From positions 78,260,628 through 78,324,627 of the forward strand of contig OY978525.1 of the NCBI GenBank assembly GCA_963854835.1: a stretch of DNA of 64,000 nucleotides, given 5' to 3'. Of this stretch, positions 34,561 to 46,296 are shown piece by piece. Both the position numbers and the translations under genes were made by a program. This stretch comes from Megamerina dolium. Lineage: Eukaryota > Arthropoda > Insecta > Diptera > Megamerinidae. The notes below the pieces were generated by a model that had not been told where the DNA came from, searched no databases, and saw only the letters and a program-made list of their open reading frames with translations. The stretch's first letter is position 1; the number at the start of each line of letters is the position of its first letter.

Positions 34561-35487
34561 TCAAATGGGTAATCTTCCAGCTTAACGAGTCCAGGCAGCG
34601 TGACCATTTGTGATTTCTGGTGTGAATTTCTTTGGCCCAGTATGGACTCATTTCAAGGTATAAGGTCGACGTTCACTCAAGGCCTACGTTTCTGTGTTTT
34701 GCTGCTTTTCATCGAAGGCAGTACACATGGAACCCGTAAGCGACCTCACTACAGAATCATTAAAACGATTTATAGCTCAACGTGGACACTGTAAAACATT
34801 ATATTGCGATAATGCAACAAACTTCATGGGAACAAGAAATGAATTACAAGATCTACATCAAATCATCTATGATGAACGGTCACAAGAAAAAATATCCAAT
34901 GAATGTAGCAAAGCGGAATCAACTTCTGTTTTATTTCGAAGCGTGCTCCTCACTTTCTCATCGTGAATTTACATCGTGACCAATGATCCATTAAGTGCAG
35001 AGGACATCAACAGCTGCATTTCAATTAAGGGGGAGCATTGCTTATGTCAACAACAACATCCACTTTATAATTATGGATCGGAAGTTGGCCAAAGCAAAAT
35101 GAGAGGATTATTGGAAGCAGTTTTAAAATCAGCAAAACATGTGCAGCAGAAAATTTGGCCTCAGCTAGCTGCCACTGTGCTAGCAGAGGCAGAAGCTATA
35201 TTGAATTCCAGACCGTTGACACCACTTTCGTCCGACCCGAATGACGTCCATTGGGGCATTTGCTGATTGGTAAACTACTGACATCAACATAAACAAAATT
35301 GTAGAGGATATGGTCTCCAAAATATCTAAACCAGCTGCAGCATCAATACAAATGGAAGGAAACAAACTCCGATATAATTCAAGGAACATTGGTCATTATT
35401 AAAGAAGACAACTTGCCTCCACTGAAATGTAATCATTATCATACGAATCATTAATGTCATTAAAGGGAACGATGATTTGGTAAGAGT
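34561..35487 (+). pseudogene. BEL/Pao integrase
   Basis: Reads, across frame changes, the KAVHMEPVSDLTTESLKRF block, then YCDNATNFMGTRNELQDLH with the second Asp, SEVGQSKMRGLLEAVLKSAK, and the characteristic AEAEAILNSRPLTPLSSDPN end. The segment before RTE copy C (LPPLK...DDLVRVAVV) begins the DUF5641-type tail and continues after it at 36641. Integrase inserts the cDNA. Frame breaks make it dead. Confidence 0.85.
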
Positions 35488-35500
35488 AGCCGTTGTCCGC

Positions 35501-36627
35501 CTACAGAAAAACCCTGCGTGCAAGCGCAACGCGAGCTGTTAAGGAGCGGTACAGAGAGAAAAGGAGTGCAGGGAGACGTATTTTCAGCCGCAAGAAGAGG
35601 GAGTTGGAAAGACGCGCGTGTGAGCAGATAGAGATGTGTACCGACAAGAATGAGACTCGAAAATTCTTCGAAAAGATCAAGCGCCTGAGTGGAGGTTTAA
35701 ATCCCGGAGCCTCTTCTTGTCGTGATGGAAATGGGAATCTGGTTACAGATGTCCAGAGTGTACTGAGCCTATGGAGGGAACACTTCTCCACGTTACTGAA
35801 TGGTGATGCTACGAACAATTCCGCCAGTGGAGGAGATTGCCTGATAACCCCAATTACAGATGATGGTGTTGATGTTCCACCACCTGACTATAACGAGGTT
35901 GAAACGGCCATTTTAAGGCTGAAGAACAACAAAGCTGCAGGTGCTGATGGCCTGCCTGTCGAGTTGTTTAAGACCGGAGGCGATGAGCTGCTCACCCGCA
36001 TGCACTAGCTCATAAGCAGAATATGGTCGGATGAAAGCATGCCTGATGATTGGAGGCTCAGTGTTCTCTGACCCAAGAAAAACAGATCGACACACACCAC
36101 CTATTTGTTGATTATAAAGCCGCTTTCGACAGTCCGGTAAGGGATTACATTGGAAAGAGAGTCGCGTCGGATGGGTATATGGCGCTGAAGCCTGGACAAT
36201 TTCCACCTCGGATGAGCGAATGCTTGGAGTTTTCGAGAGAAAAGTCCTACGCAAGATCTTTGGATCTATTTGCGTTGGTGGCGAGTACCGAATAAGGTAC
36301 AACCATGAGCTGTACGAGCTGTATGCCGATATTGACATAGTAAAGCGCATTAAAATCCAGCGGCTGAGCTGGCTAGGTCATGTCGAGCGAATGGAAGAAC
36401 ACGCTCCAGCTAAGAAGGTGTTATATTCGGAACCCGCTGGAGGACGACACAGAAGAGGAAGACTAAACCTCCGGTGGAAAGACCAAGTACTGGAGAACCT
36501 GACGGCGCTTGGAATTTCGAACTGGCGCCAGCTAGCGAAGAACAGAGATGGCTGGCGAAGCATGTTATTTTCGGCCTAAATCGATATTCGGTTGTTATGG
36601 CCACATAAGTAAGTAAGTAAGTAAGTA
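35501..36627 (+). mobile_element. RTE-like LINE, copy C, internally deleted, 13-bp target duplication
   Basis: Flanked by AGCCGTTGTCCGC at 35488-35500 and 36628-36640. It starts in the endonuclease-RT linker (AYRKTLRASATRAVKERYR) and ends with the AAGT tail. Two internal deletions, near 36070 and near 36150, remove most of the RT including YADD; a stop (TAG) replaces Gln near 36006. The C-terminal part (36190-36579) is open. It interrupts the BEL/Pao pol tail, which resumes in frame after it. Confidence 0.93.
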
Positions 36628-36640
36628 AGCCGTTGTCCGC

Positions 36641-37525
36641 ATGGCCACTAATACATGCAGAAGGCCAATTTAAGGATTGGCTCTACATGGGCCGCCAATC
36701 GACGAAGCGCCACCATCATCTAATCCGTTGGCTAAACAGAATCAACGGACCATCCAAATGAACACGGATTTAGCCAAGATCAGCACTCTTTGCGGTACTA
36801 TTGATATGTTTATTCATACCCTGTATTTCTTCGTAATCGATACAAGTCCAACAGTTCAACTCTGATCCTGGAATCTTTAATGAATACCACAGTGATTGGA
36901 CATTAATCACATACGTAGAAACCACATCATATCGGCGAGAATTAGAAATTGACGCGAATTATCCGCAAGTTATAAAATCGTTTAGTGTAATGTTACAAGA
37001 ACGCTCTTTACATTGCCAGACGACTGCGATGTTGCTCGAACTACTACCCACAGACTTAAAACACAAATCCCAGCTTCTTAAAAATCATCACGGTATCAGA
37101 TCTAAATAAGAACGATCTAAGAGTACTAGAAACACAATATCAGAATTCAGGAGATTCAAAGGGTTCGTCAAAATGAAGATCATTTGGATTGAATGCCACG
37201 TTCCACAGGGTGCAAGAAGAATTTCAAAATGAAAAACAAAGCCGACTCATCAATGAACTTGCGATTCAGACGATGCATTAAATAATGTATCTACAACAAA
37301 TACAGGATTCGTTACTGGATATCTTGATTGATACACATCACGATCAAAACTCATTTAGAACCCATTTCTCCAAAATAATTTGCAAGAAGAAATGAGCAAG
37401 ATTAAGGTAAATCTTCCCAATCATCTCAAAATCCAACAGATGGCCTGATCACGCTATACCTTTTGCTGACGATTAAGGGAATTGTACTGCAAAATCATGT
37501 CATATTTAAGTCAAGGATCCCGTTG
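36641..37525 (+). pseudogene. BEL/Pao pol end and env-like region, degenerate
   Basis: First the pol tail, then from about 36850 an env-like stretch: SDPGIFNEYHSDWTLITYVE and RRELEIDANYPQ, and near 37460-37520 a LYCK-VIFKSRIPL stretch. This pattern resembles the third ORF of roo-like BEL elements. Many frame changes. The coding sequence is cut at 37525 by the 20-kb insertion. It resumes at 57785 in the same frame. Confidence 0.65.
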
Positions 37526-37597
37526 TGTTAATGAATATTATTGATTTTTAAATGTTTATTTTATCGAAATATAAATCGATTACATTGATCATGTCCG

Positions 37598-37615
37598 GCC
37601 CCACGTTGGGCGCCA
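37598..37615 (-). other. Primer-binding-site-like sequence inside LTR (left copy)
   Basis: Plus strand GCCCCACGTTGGGCGCCA, the same 18 bases as the true primer site at 49023-49040, but 72 bp inside the LTR. Its twin is at 49119-49136. A shorter third match (TTGGGCGCCATTATTGTT) lies at 37889-37906 and about 49408-49425. Confidence 0.85.
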
Positions 37616-37896
37616 TTAATATAATGTGCGTACTCTATTGCTTCCTCAAATCATAATGCCATCTGTTAAAAAGACCATTGTTATTATACCCGTCACCAAT
37701 ATGTCCGTATGTCAATTCAGTCTTCGTCCATGTACATCCATGTCTGTTCACAACTAGGTACACACATATACGCATATGTATGTACTCGATGCAACACACA
37801 CATATGCGCATTCCGGTCGTCACCCCACAGAGTAATATACTCGGTGTTGCAACACTACAAACAAAACAATGGCAGGCTATTATTTTATTTGGGCGC

Positions 37897-38008
37897 CATT
37901 ATTGTTCATCCATTATAATGCACTCATAGTGGCCTTGCACCAGCTGGCTAGGGTACTCAGGGCGTGGTCCTCAACCCGCCACTGAGATGCAATGGATGAA
38001 CAATAATG
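37897..38008. repeat. Inverted repeat in giant LTR
   Basis: CATTATTGTTCATCCATT (37897-37914) is perfectly inverted at 37991-38008; imperfect pairing continues inward (gcactcatagtggc with gccactgagatgc). The same structure is in the right LTR near 49416-49527. Confidence 0.85.
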
Positions 38009-38826
38009 CCCACCATCATTGTGGACATGGGTACTCAAACCGATAGTAAACCATGACAAAACAACAACCGCATACACAAACATCAACAACACGACATATC
38101 CCCCTAACGTCACGCTCCACCAGGCATGCCTATTGTGTGCTCCCTCCCTTCTTGGATTGACCATGCACGCCTACCAAACCGTGGACAACCCCCACAACGT
38201 ACCGGAACTGATAGTTCAGCCTACATCCATTTCCCTTCCATGATCCATCCTAATGTGGGAATTTTAAGTACTCATACTTAACTAACAACAGTACAAATTA
38301 AACATTATAAAACAGATTTTGAATTTATTACAACAAAATTATAACCAATTACTAATATTAATATTAAAGAATAAACTTATATAAAAGAAAATAAATATAA
38401 AAAAAAATATAACGAAACAAAGCGAGGAAAATTTAGATAAATCGCAATAAAAAAAAATTTAATAATTAAATAGCAAACTCGTGAAAATCTTTTGAGAATA
38501 ATACAAACAAAAAAAAAAAGAAATATATATAAAAAAAATCAAACGAAAAAAGTATATGTATATATATATTATACGACTAGATGTAAAGATGCGGAAAATT
38601 TGCGTCGCGCTTACGCACGCAGAGATGAACAGATGCAGATGCACTTAACGTGCAAACACCCGATATACGCAATTACTACACAAACCAAAACTTTTCCCCT
38701 CAACTCACTCACTTGCGTCTTGAACGCACGCAACGCACGAAAAGAAAAACCAAACTGTTATCAACGGTTCCGACGGAAACCGCAATTTTCACTTAACGGA
38801 ATTTTCCGCTACACCAAAAATTATAT

Positions 38827-39296
<470 letters not shown>

Positions 39297-39307
39297 TATA
39301 TATATAT

Positions 39308-40176
39308 ATCCAGTCTCTTCATATTTCTTCACAATTTTACCAATTGCTTGCGTAGTTGGACGATTATGTAAACCATAATCTCCTCTTAAAGCACAATATG
39401 TGGCTGTGGCAGAATCACCATTTTTGTAGTAGGTGTTTACAATTTTAATGCGTTGTGCGATAGTTAAGCGATCCATTTTCGCAAATGTCAGACTTTAAAC
39501 TGAAAAAGAAAGAAATTGTTTTAACAACTCAGTTTGGCAGATGTCGAATTCTAGCCCTATACTTTTGAAACCGCGAAATGGATAACCCTTTACGATTTCT
39601 TCCTGGTCAAGAGGTCTACAAAATAAATTTTGTAATGAGCAACTTTAAACAGCGCATTAATGCTAAATTGTGCCCAAAATTCACGAAGTGTCGTGTGGTG
39701 AGATCGGTAGGCAACAATATATATCAGCTAGAGCGTCTGAATGGCACTTCACTTGGCCTATTCCACGCCAAAGACATTAAACAATAACCTGCAACGAAAT
39801 TAGAGTGTATGGCGGACATTACATTATATATTGTACATTCACCTGGATAATATCGTTGTGTATAGCAAATGATTCCTCAGTCCACGTTGCACACCGTCTT
39901 TGTGTCGCTACGGCCTTCCTTCGTTCGCAAAGCCGGAGTTTTGTTGCGCGTGGTCTATCGTCCATTTATTTCTGTAAAGAAAAAGAGAAAAACAAAGAAA
40001 AGAAAATTAGACATATGAAATGAATTAGACATGGATATGTGTGTATAGATTTGCATAATGGAAAATACAGCATAAAGAAAAGCTGTTGTCAACATATGCA
40101 AAGCTGTTAATAACATAACCAAAACTGTTGATAACATGTATAAAGATGTTAAATTATATGTCTATGTTACTTAACA

Positions 40177-40180
<4 letters not shown>
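39308..40180 (-). repeat. 873-bp inverted duplicate of 41474-42346
   Basis: Holds, inverted, about 240 bp of LTR end, the 3' leader, the pol C terminus (open frame 39578-39787) and the left end of the DD41D mariner with the first 60 codons of its transposase (39476-39308). Arms match nearly perfectly; one visible change is Arg to Cys (QRIK/QCIK). TA repeats border it on both sides. Confidence 0.95.

Positions 40181-40270
<90 letters not shown>
40181..40270. repeat. (TA)n microsatellite in giant LTR, right part
   Basis: About 90 bp of TA, right of the inverted duplicate. Confidence 0.95.
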
Positions 40271-40272
<2 letters not shown>

Positions 40273-41712
40273 ATAATCATAATACAAAAAAAATATATAA
40301 TATATAATTAAAGCGATATTTGCCCCAAACGGAAACTTGAATCGTCAATACCAAATCACCAAAAGAAACGAACACCGCTATGGCAACCCCGACATTTTTG
40401 GTTCCACACGTCCACCATTGGAAAACTCGTCTGTTTTCGTTCTATTCTTCTCCACTGTCAGTTTTGTTTACATTTTTATAGTGCAGCGTATTAAATATTT
40501 GTGTGTTTAAATAGACAAATTACGTCCAGACGCGGTATTCAAGGAGGAAAATGTGTTCATCCGTGTACGCGTAATCGTCTAACGTGCGTAAATTTTATAT
40601 AAATTCCTCCAAAGTGCGTGTGCTAAATCAATAAATATAACATGTGTGTGGTGCCTCTAAAACGTTGCTCGAACGCTTACAGCGTCGCGAAAAGATACTG
40701 CTGCACAAAAAAAAAGTATCCAGCACCTTCACTTTATCACGCAATAGGAACCTCATTCAGCCTGGGTAAGTGATTTTGTACTCCACAATATACATTTATT
40801 TGTCTTACGAGGAGTTGTACATACACACGCACTATGAGCTGAACACGTACACTAATAGTTGAGCTGTTGCATGTACGCCTATACTAGGAGCAGCTCTATA
40901 ATGGTAAGCCCCACGATATGGAATAAAAAAAAAACGTTTAGTACTTATCTTTTGTTTTCTTTTCGAAATAATGTCTTTTGCTGGATCGTTCTGCGCGTAC
41001 CTTCTGTGCTGCTGCTTCGAGTTAATGTTGTCACTGGATCACTGTGCCATTCCCAGGATTTACTACTCCTGGACAGATGTTGATTCCTCCACAGAGTATA
41101 CAGGTACGTCTGAACATATATCGCCTTTCTCCATAACCAATATTAATTTTCACTTGATTTGTTCACTAATAAACTCGTTTCAGATAAGGATACACTGACA
41201 CACACTCATCACCGGGCCAACTCGCCAACGTCTTCACACAACTTGAAAAAAATCCTAACTGATCCCCTCCGCTAGCAACGGGCTCCACTAATATACCCTC
41301 GGCGGCACGCGAAAAACCATTCCTTGCTGTTACAAACACAGACATACCAGACTACCGGTTTGTTCCGACGAAGGACGACATTTTCCGTCGATAAACGGTG
41401 GATATCTCACACATCTACACTTCATCAATATATCGCAGTCGCAGAGCAACGTCAGCGTAAGTACTCCTGTACAATCATGTTAAGTAACATAGACATATAA
41501 TTTAACATCTTTATACATGTTATCAACAGTTTTGGTTATGTTATTAACAGCTTTGCATATGTTGACAACAGCTTTTCTTTATGCTGTATTTTCCATTATG
41601 CAAATCTATACACACATATCCATGTCTAATTCATTTCATATGTCTAATTTTCTTTTCTTTGTTTTTCTCTTTTTCTTTACAGAAATAAATGGACGATAGA
41701 CCACGCGCAACA
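40271..41712. other. Giant LTR, part with plus-strand gene-like signals
   Basis: On the strand opposite to the element there is an ATG at 40642 with 41 open codons ending at a strong donor (CTGG/gtaagtg, 40766), and a further intron-like segment 41457-41682 (AGC/gtaagtac to a long pyrimidine tract and ttctttacag). The twin LTR has the same at 56738-57750. No protein family is recognised. It could be captured host sequence or antisense leader. Confidence 0.45.
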
Positions 41713-42063
41713 AAACTCCGGCTTTGCGAACGAAGGAAGGCCGTAGCGACACAAAGACGGTGTGCAACGTGGACTGAGGAATCATTTGCTATACACAACG
41801 ATATTATCCAGGTGAATGTACAATATATAATGTAATGTCCGCCATACACTCTAATTTCGTTGCAGGTTATTGTTTAATGTCTTTGGCGTGGAATAGGCCA
41901 AGTGAAGTGCCATTCAGACGCTCTAGCTGATATATATTGTTGCCTACCGATCTCACCACACGACACTTCGTGAATTTTGGGCACAATTTAGCATTAATGC
42001 GCTGTTTAAAGTTGCTCATTACAAAATTTATTTTGTAGACCTCTTGACCAGGAAGAAATCGTA

Positions 42064-43365
42064 AAGGGTTATCCATTTCGCGGTTTCAAAAGTATAGGGC
42101 TAGAATTCGACATCTGCCAAACTGAGTTGTTAAAACAATTTCTTTCTTTTTCAGTTTAAAGTCTGACATTTGCGAAAATGGATCGCTTAACTATCGCACA
42201 ATGCATTAAAATTGTAAACACCTACTACAAAAATGGTGATTCTGCCACAGCCACATATTGTGCTTTAAGAGGAGATTATGGTTTACATAATCGTCCAACT
42301 ACGCAAGCAATTGGTAAAATTGTGAAGAAATATGAAGAGACTGGATCGGTTACAGATATTGTAAGGCCTGTGCATCATCGTTTCGCTCGCACCACCGAAA
42401 ATATCGCTGCTGTAAGTGAAAATGTTGCCGAAGACCCGAATGTGTCGATTCCTCGTCGTTCTCAGGAATTAGGACTGTCTTACGGCACATTATGGCGTAT
42501 TTTGCATTTGGATCTACACCTACATCCATATAAAATCCAGCTCACACAACAACTGAAGCCAGCTGACCATTCACAACGTCGTAGATACGTCGAATGGGTG
42601 CTTGAACAACAGGCGGTGGACGGCGATTTTTCGAACAAAATTTTCTTCAGCGACGAAGCACATTTCTCACTCGGTGGGTATGTTTACAAACAAAATTGTC
42701 GTATTTGGAGTTCTGAGAATCCTCAAGTAATTGAAGAGAGGCCACTACATGCACAAAAAATCACTGCTTGGTGCGCTCTTTGGTCCGGAGGTGTGATTGG
42801 ACCTTACTTCTTCGAAAACGACGATGGAACGACTGTCACCGTCAATTCGGAGCGTTATGGTCATATGATAACCGACTTTTTTTGCCTGCTATTGAAGAAT
42901 ACGACTTAGAGAATATGTGGTTTCAACAAGACGGTGCCACATGCCACACAAATCGAGCGAATATGGCTTTATTACAAGAGAAATTTTCTGGCCGCGTAAT
43001 TTCTCGTCGTGGCGATATCAAGTGGCCAACAAGATCATGCGATTTGACACCGCTTGACTTTTTTTTTGTGGGGCTACGCAAAAGACCGTGTTTATGCAGA
43101 TAAACCTTTAACTCTTGAGCACCTAAAAACCAACATTCGTCACGTTATGGCTGAGATACCGCCCAATATGTGTCAAAAAGTGGTCGAAAATTACCTCAAA
43201 AGAATCGATGCTTGCAACAATTCGCGTGGTGGTCATTTAAATGATGTAGTATTTCAGACATAATATCAACGTTCAAACTTTATAATAAAAAAGAAATATG
43301 ATAAAAAATATTTTATATGTGTTTTATTTACACTTACTTTTGAAACCGCAAAATGTATAACCCTT
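42064..43365 (+). mobile_element. DD41D (rosa-type) mariner element, complete length
   Basis: 1302 bp, flanked by TA (42062-42063, 43366-43367). Terminal inverted repeats of about 30 bp: left AAGGGTTATCCATTTCGCGG, right (other strand) AAGGGTTATACATTTTGCGG. Inserted in pol of the giant element; removing it with one TA restores that frame. A partial inverted copy of its left third is in 39308-39550. Confidence 0.93.
42178..43263 (+). pseudogene. DD41D mariner transposase, two 1-base frameshifts
   Basis: ATG at 42178. N-terminal DNA-binding part (RLTIAQCIKIVNTYYKNGDS, TTQAIGKIVKKYEETG), then RRSQELGLSYGTLWRIL. Catalytic Asps: IFFSDEAHFSL, WFQQDGATCHT, and SCDLTPLDFF, with 41 residues between the second and third, which defines the DD41D family. 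It ends GGHLNDVVFQT near 43260. Two frameshifts both fall in T runs (7 T near 42878, 9 T near 43060) where 8 T would keep the frame. They may be real or homopolymer errors. The enzyme cuts and pastes the element at TA sites. Confidence 0.9.
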
Positions 43366-46296
43366 TACAACTCTACTACGCCTATTATACCGCTGAGCGC
43401 TGCTTTCATACGCTTCATGCAGTTTTTCCTTCACATTGGTTCGTATCACACTCAAACGATCTACGCGAGGTATATTTACTTCCGCATCTTCTAGTGTGCC
43501 AAGCTTTCGTGCCAACTGATATGCCCTTCCGCTGAGGAACATGAGCGAAGTATGGCGAGCATCCAATCGCTGGGTGGAACGAACTACGCAGTGCGCACTC
43601 AATTTCAGGGAGATGAAGGTCCCATTCGGTTTGGTCTCCAATGTAGGCACGAATACCAATCAACACTGATTGATTGACCCGTTCCGATGCGTTGGCCTGT
43701 AGTGAATATACTGCGTTCTTGATATGTGTGATGTGACATTTCTCCATTAGGTGTTGAAATTCTTTCGATACAAACTGCTTTCCGTTGTCAGAATGTATTA
43801 TCTCCAGCACGCCAAACTTTAGGAACACCTCATGAACCAAAAAATCAACTACACGACGAGATGTGGCCTCCTTCATGGGGCGGAGGAAAACGAACTTCGA
43901 CATGTGGTCCAACACTATAAACACATACGCATTCTGCCTCCGTGATCGAGGATACTTTCCCAAGAAATCAATATACAGCTTCTGAAAAGGGCGGTGAGTA
44001 ATCGTTTCCTTGCCCATACGTGGCCTCATTACCTGATTTGTGGACTTTGTTTCTTTGCAGGTACTACACCCACGGACAAAATTACGAACCTACGTCGCCA
44101 TTCCACCATGTGCAGCCGTTGGCACGCAATGCGCCTCCTCTATGAGCGCCGATGTTATACTTTTGGGAACCCACAGCCTCCACGCACTATCTCCAAGTTC
44201 GCTGCCCGCACTGCACACACGTTTGTAGACCATGCCATCATCCACACGCACGTCCACATGCTTGTCATGGTTTGATGTCACTGTGTGGATCAGCTTCAGG
44301 TATTCTTCTGATTTAAATTCCGTTGTTTCGAAATTTAAAACACTCATTTCATCTACAGCTCTGGACAACGTATCCGCGACTATGTTCTCCGATCCTTTAC
44401 GATGTTGTATCTCGAAGTCGTATGCCTGAAGCTGCAACGACCACCGCGCCAATCGACCACTCAGATCCTTGAGTGACATCAACCACTTCAAGCTGGCATG
44501 GTCTGTTACGACAGTAAACGGCATCATCTCTACGTACGGCCTAAATCTCTTTACTGCGAGTACGGCTGCCAAGCATTCCTTCTCGGTAACACTATAGTTT
44601 TTCCACATCAGATGCATCACACTGGACCTAGAAACGACGGGAAAAATCGGCGTGTTTAAGCACGGGCGCAGTAGTCAATGCGTTTTTCAGCTTTTCCACC
44701 GCTTCAACCGCCTCCGGTGTCATTACAAGCTTCGGTTTCTTCTTCAGCGTATCGCTTAACGGAGATGATATAGCTGCGAAATTATTAATGAAACGCCTGT
44801 ACCACCCCGCCGCTCCCAGAAAGCTGCGTACCTGTCTTGCTGTTCGTGGCACTGGTATGTTTCGTATCGCCATTACCTTATCTGGATCCATTCTCAGCGT
44901 GCCTCCTCCAACGATGAATCATAAATACTTCAGTTCACGGAAACAGAAATTGGATTTCTTCAATCCGATGGTTAGGTTGGCATCCTTCAAGCAATCGCCC
45001 ACTTCCCCAAGTATCCGTAAATGCGATTCGAAGTCTGGTGCAATGATGAGCAGGTCGTCCAGATACACGAAGACATTGGCCTTCAGCTTCTGGGGAATGA
45101 CCTTATCCATCAAACGACATAACCGCTGAGCAGCGTTGCATAGACCAAATGGCATGACTACAAACTCGTAAAGAGGACGACCGGGTATTGTAAATGCCGT
45201 GCACTCTCTGCTGTTATCATCCAGCTCCACCTGCCAAAACGCGTGTTTTAAGTCAACACTGCTCATATACATCGTTTGATCGATTCGGCTCAAGATACCC
45301 TCTATATTCTGTAAGGGGTATGCATCCTTTACCGTGTATTTGTTTAATCTTCGTGCGTCCAGACAGAACCTGTTTTTCTCAGTCTTCCGCACCAACGTCA
45401 CCCTGTTGTTCCATGAGCTATTGCTCTCGCGAATGACACCCAACCTAAGCATCTCGTCCACTTCTCTATACATCAGTTCTTGCACCGCCGGCGAAATTGG
45501 AAAACATCTTTCCTTGACCGGTACCATCCCCTCGGCCAGCTGCATTCTATGTTTTTCCACATGTGTTCGCTCTAAGCCGTGGTTCTCGTAACATCGAAAA
45601 GATTTGATTACCTCACCAAGACGTGACTGTTCCTCTTCGGTAAGTAGATGTTGCGACAATTGTATCGATGAATTCTCTTGTGGCAGTGATTTGATTCGTT
45701 TTTTCTTCTCACCTACAATTTCAGGTGCCAAATCGAACTGCCTCCAGAAGTCGATACCGAAATATAGTTTTTGTTGTAATAAAGGACATATATAAAACAA
45801 AATCCTCTTCGTCATACTTCGGTATCGCACATCCAACCACACTTTGCCAGTTATCCAATGCGAGCGTCCTCCAGCAGTGCGAACATAGGAATACCATTTT
45901 TGTGGCAACGCTCCAATTTGTTCCAGCATTTCGGAGGCTCCATTACCGATCAAGCTCATCGTGGCTCCAGTATCCAGCAGGCCTCTATAAATTCTATCAT
46001 TGATATTTACGTCAGCATACACACGTGGATCGGTATCAACGTATTGTTGGACTGACGAAGTATCATCTGGCGTGTGTTACGGCGTCGATTAAACCGTTCT
46101 CTCGCTTGCTGAATTCTTCTGGTCACCATCCTCATGCCAGCCAATTGTTTTTCTTCGAAAATGCGTGCCCTGGCCTCCTGATATCTCCTCATTCGTTCTT
46201 CCAGAGTAAGCTGCCTGTTACTAATATTGTTGTTGTTGTTATTATTTACATCTCTTACTTATGCAGGTCTTTGAGTTTTGTGAAGTATACCCTTTA

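Larger units (their letters stand above)
41867..46192 (-). pseudogene. Giant element pol (protease, RT, RNase H, integrase), split by a mariner
   Basis: Minus strand. Protease GLLDTGATMSLIGNG (about 45980). RT from the ERCFPISPAVQELMYREVDE region, WNNRVTLVRK, VVMPFGLCNAAQRLC, catalytic VYLDDLLIIA (about 45070). A TGA replaces Gly in KYL*FIVGGG near 44915. RNase H lost its middle part near 44640; KNYSVTEKECLAAVLAVKRF and the WLMSLKDLSGRLARW block remain. Integrase: CSTCKETK zinc finger end, YIDFLGKYPRS, IIHSDNGKQFVS, SERVNQSV. The C terminus (RFLPGQEVYKINF, LFHAKDIKQ, stop 41867) lies beyond the DD41D mariner. The lesions make this copy defective. Confidence 0.88.
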
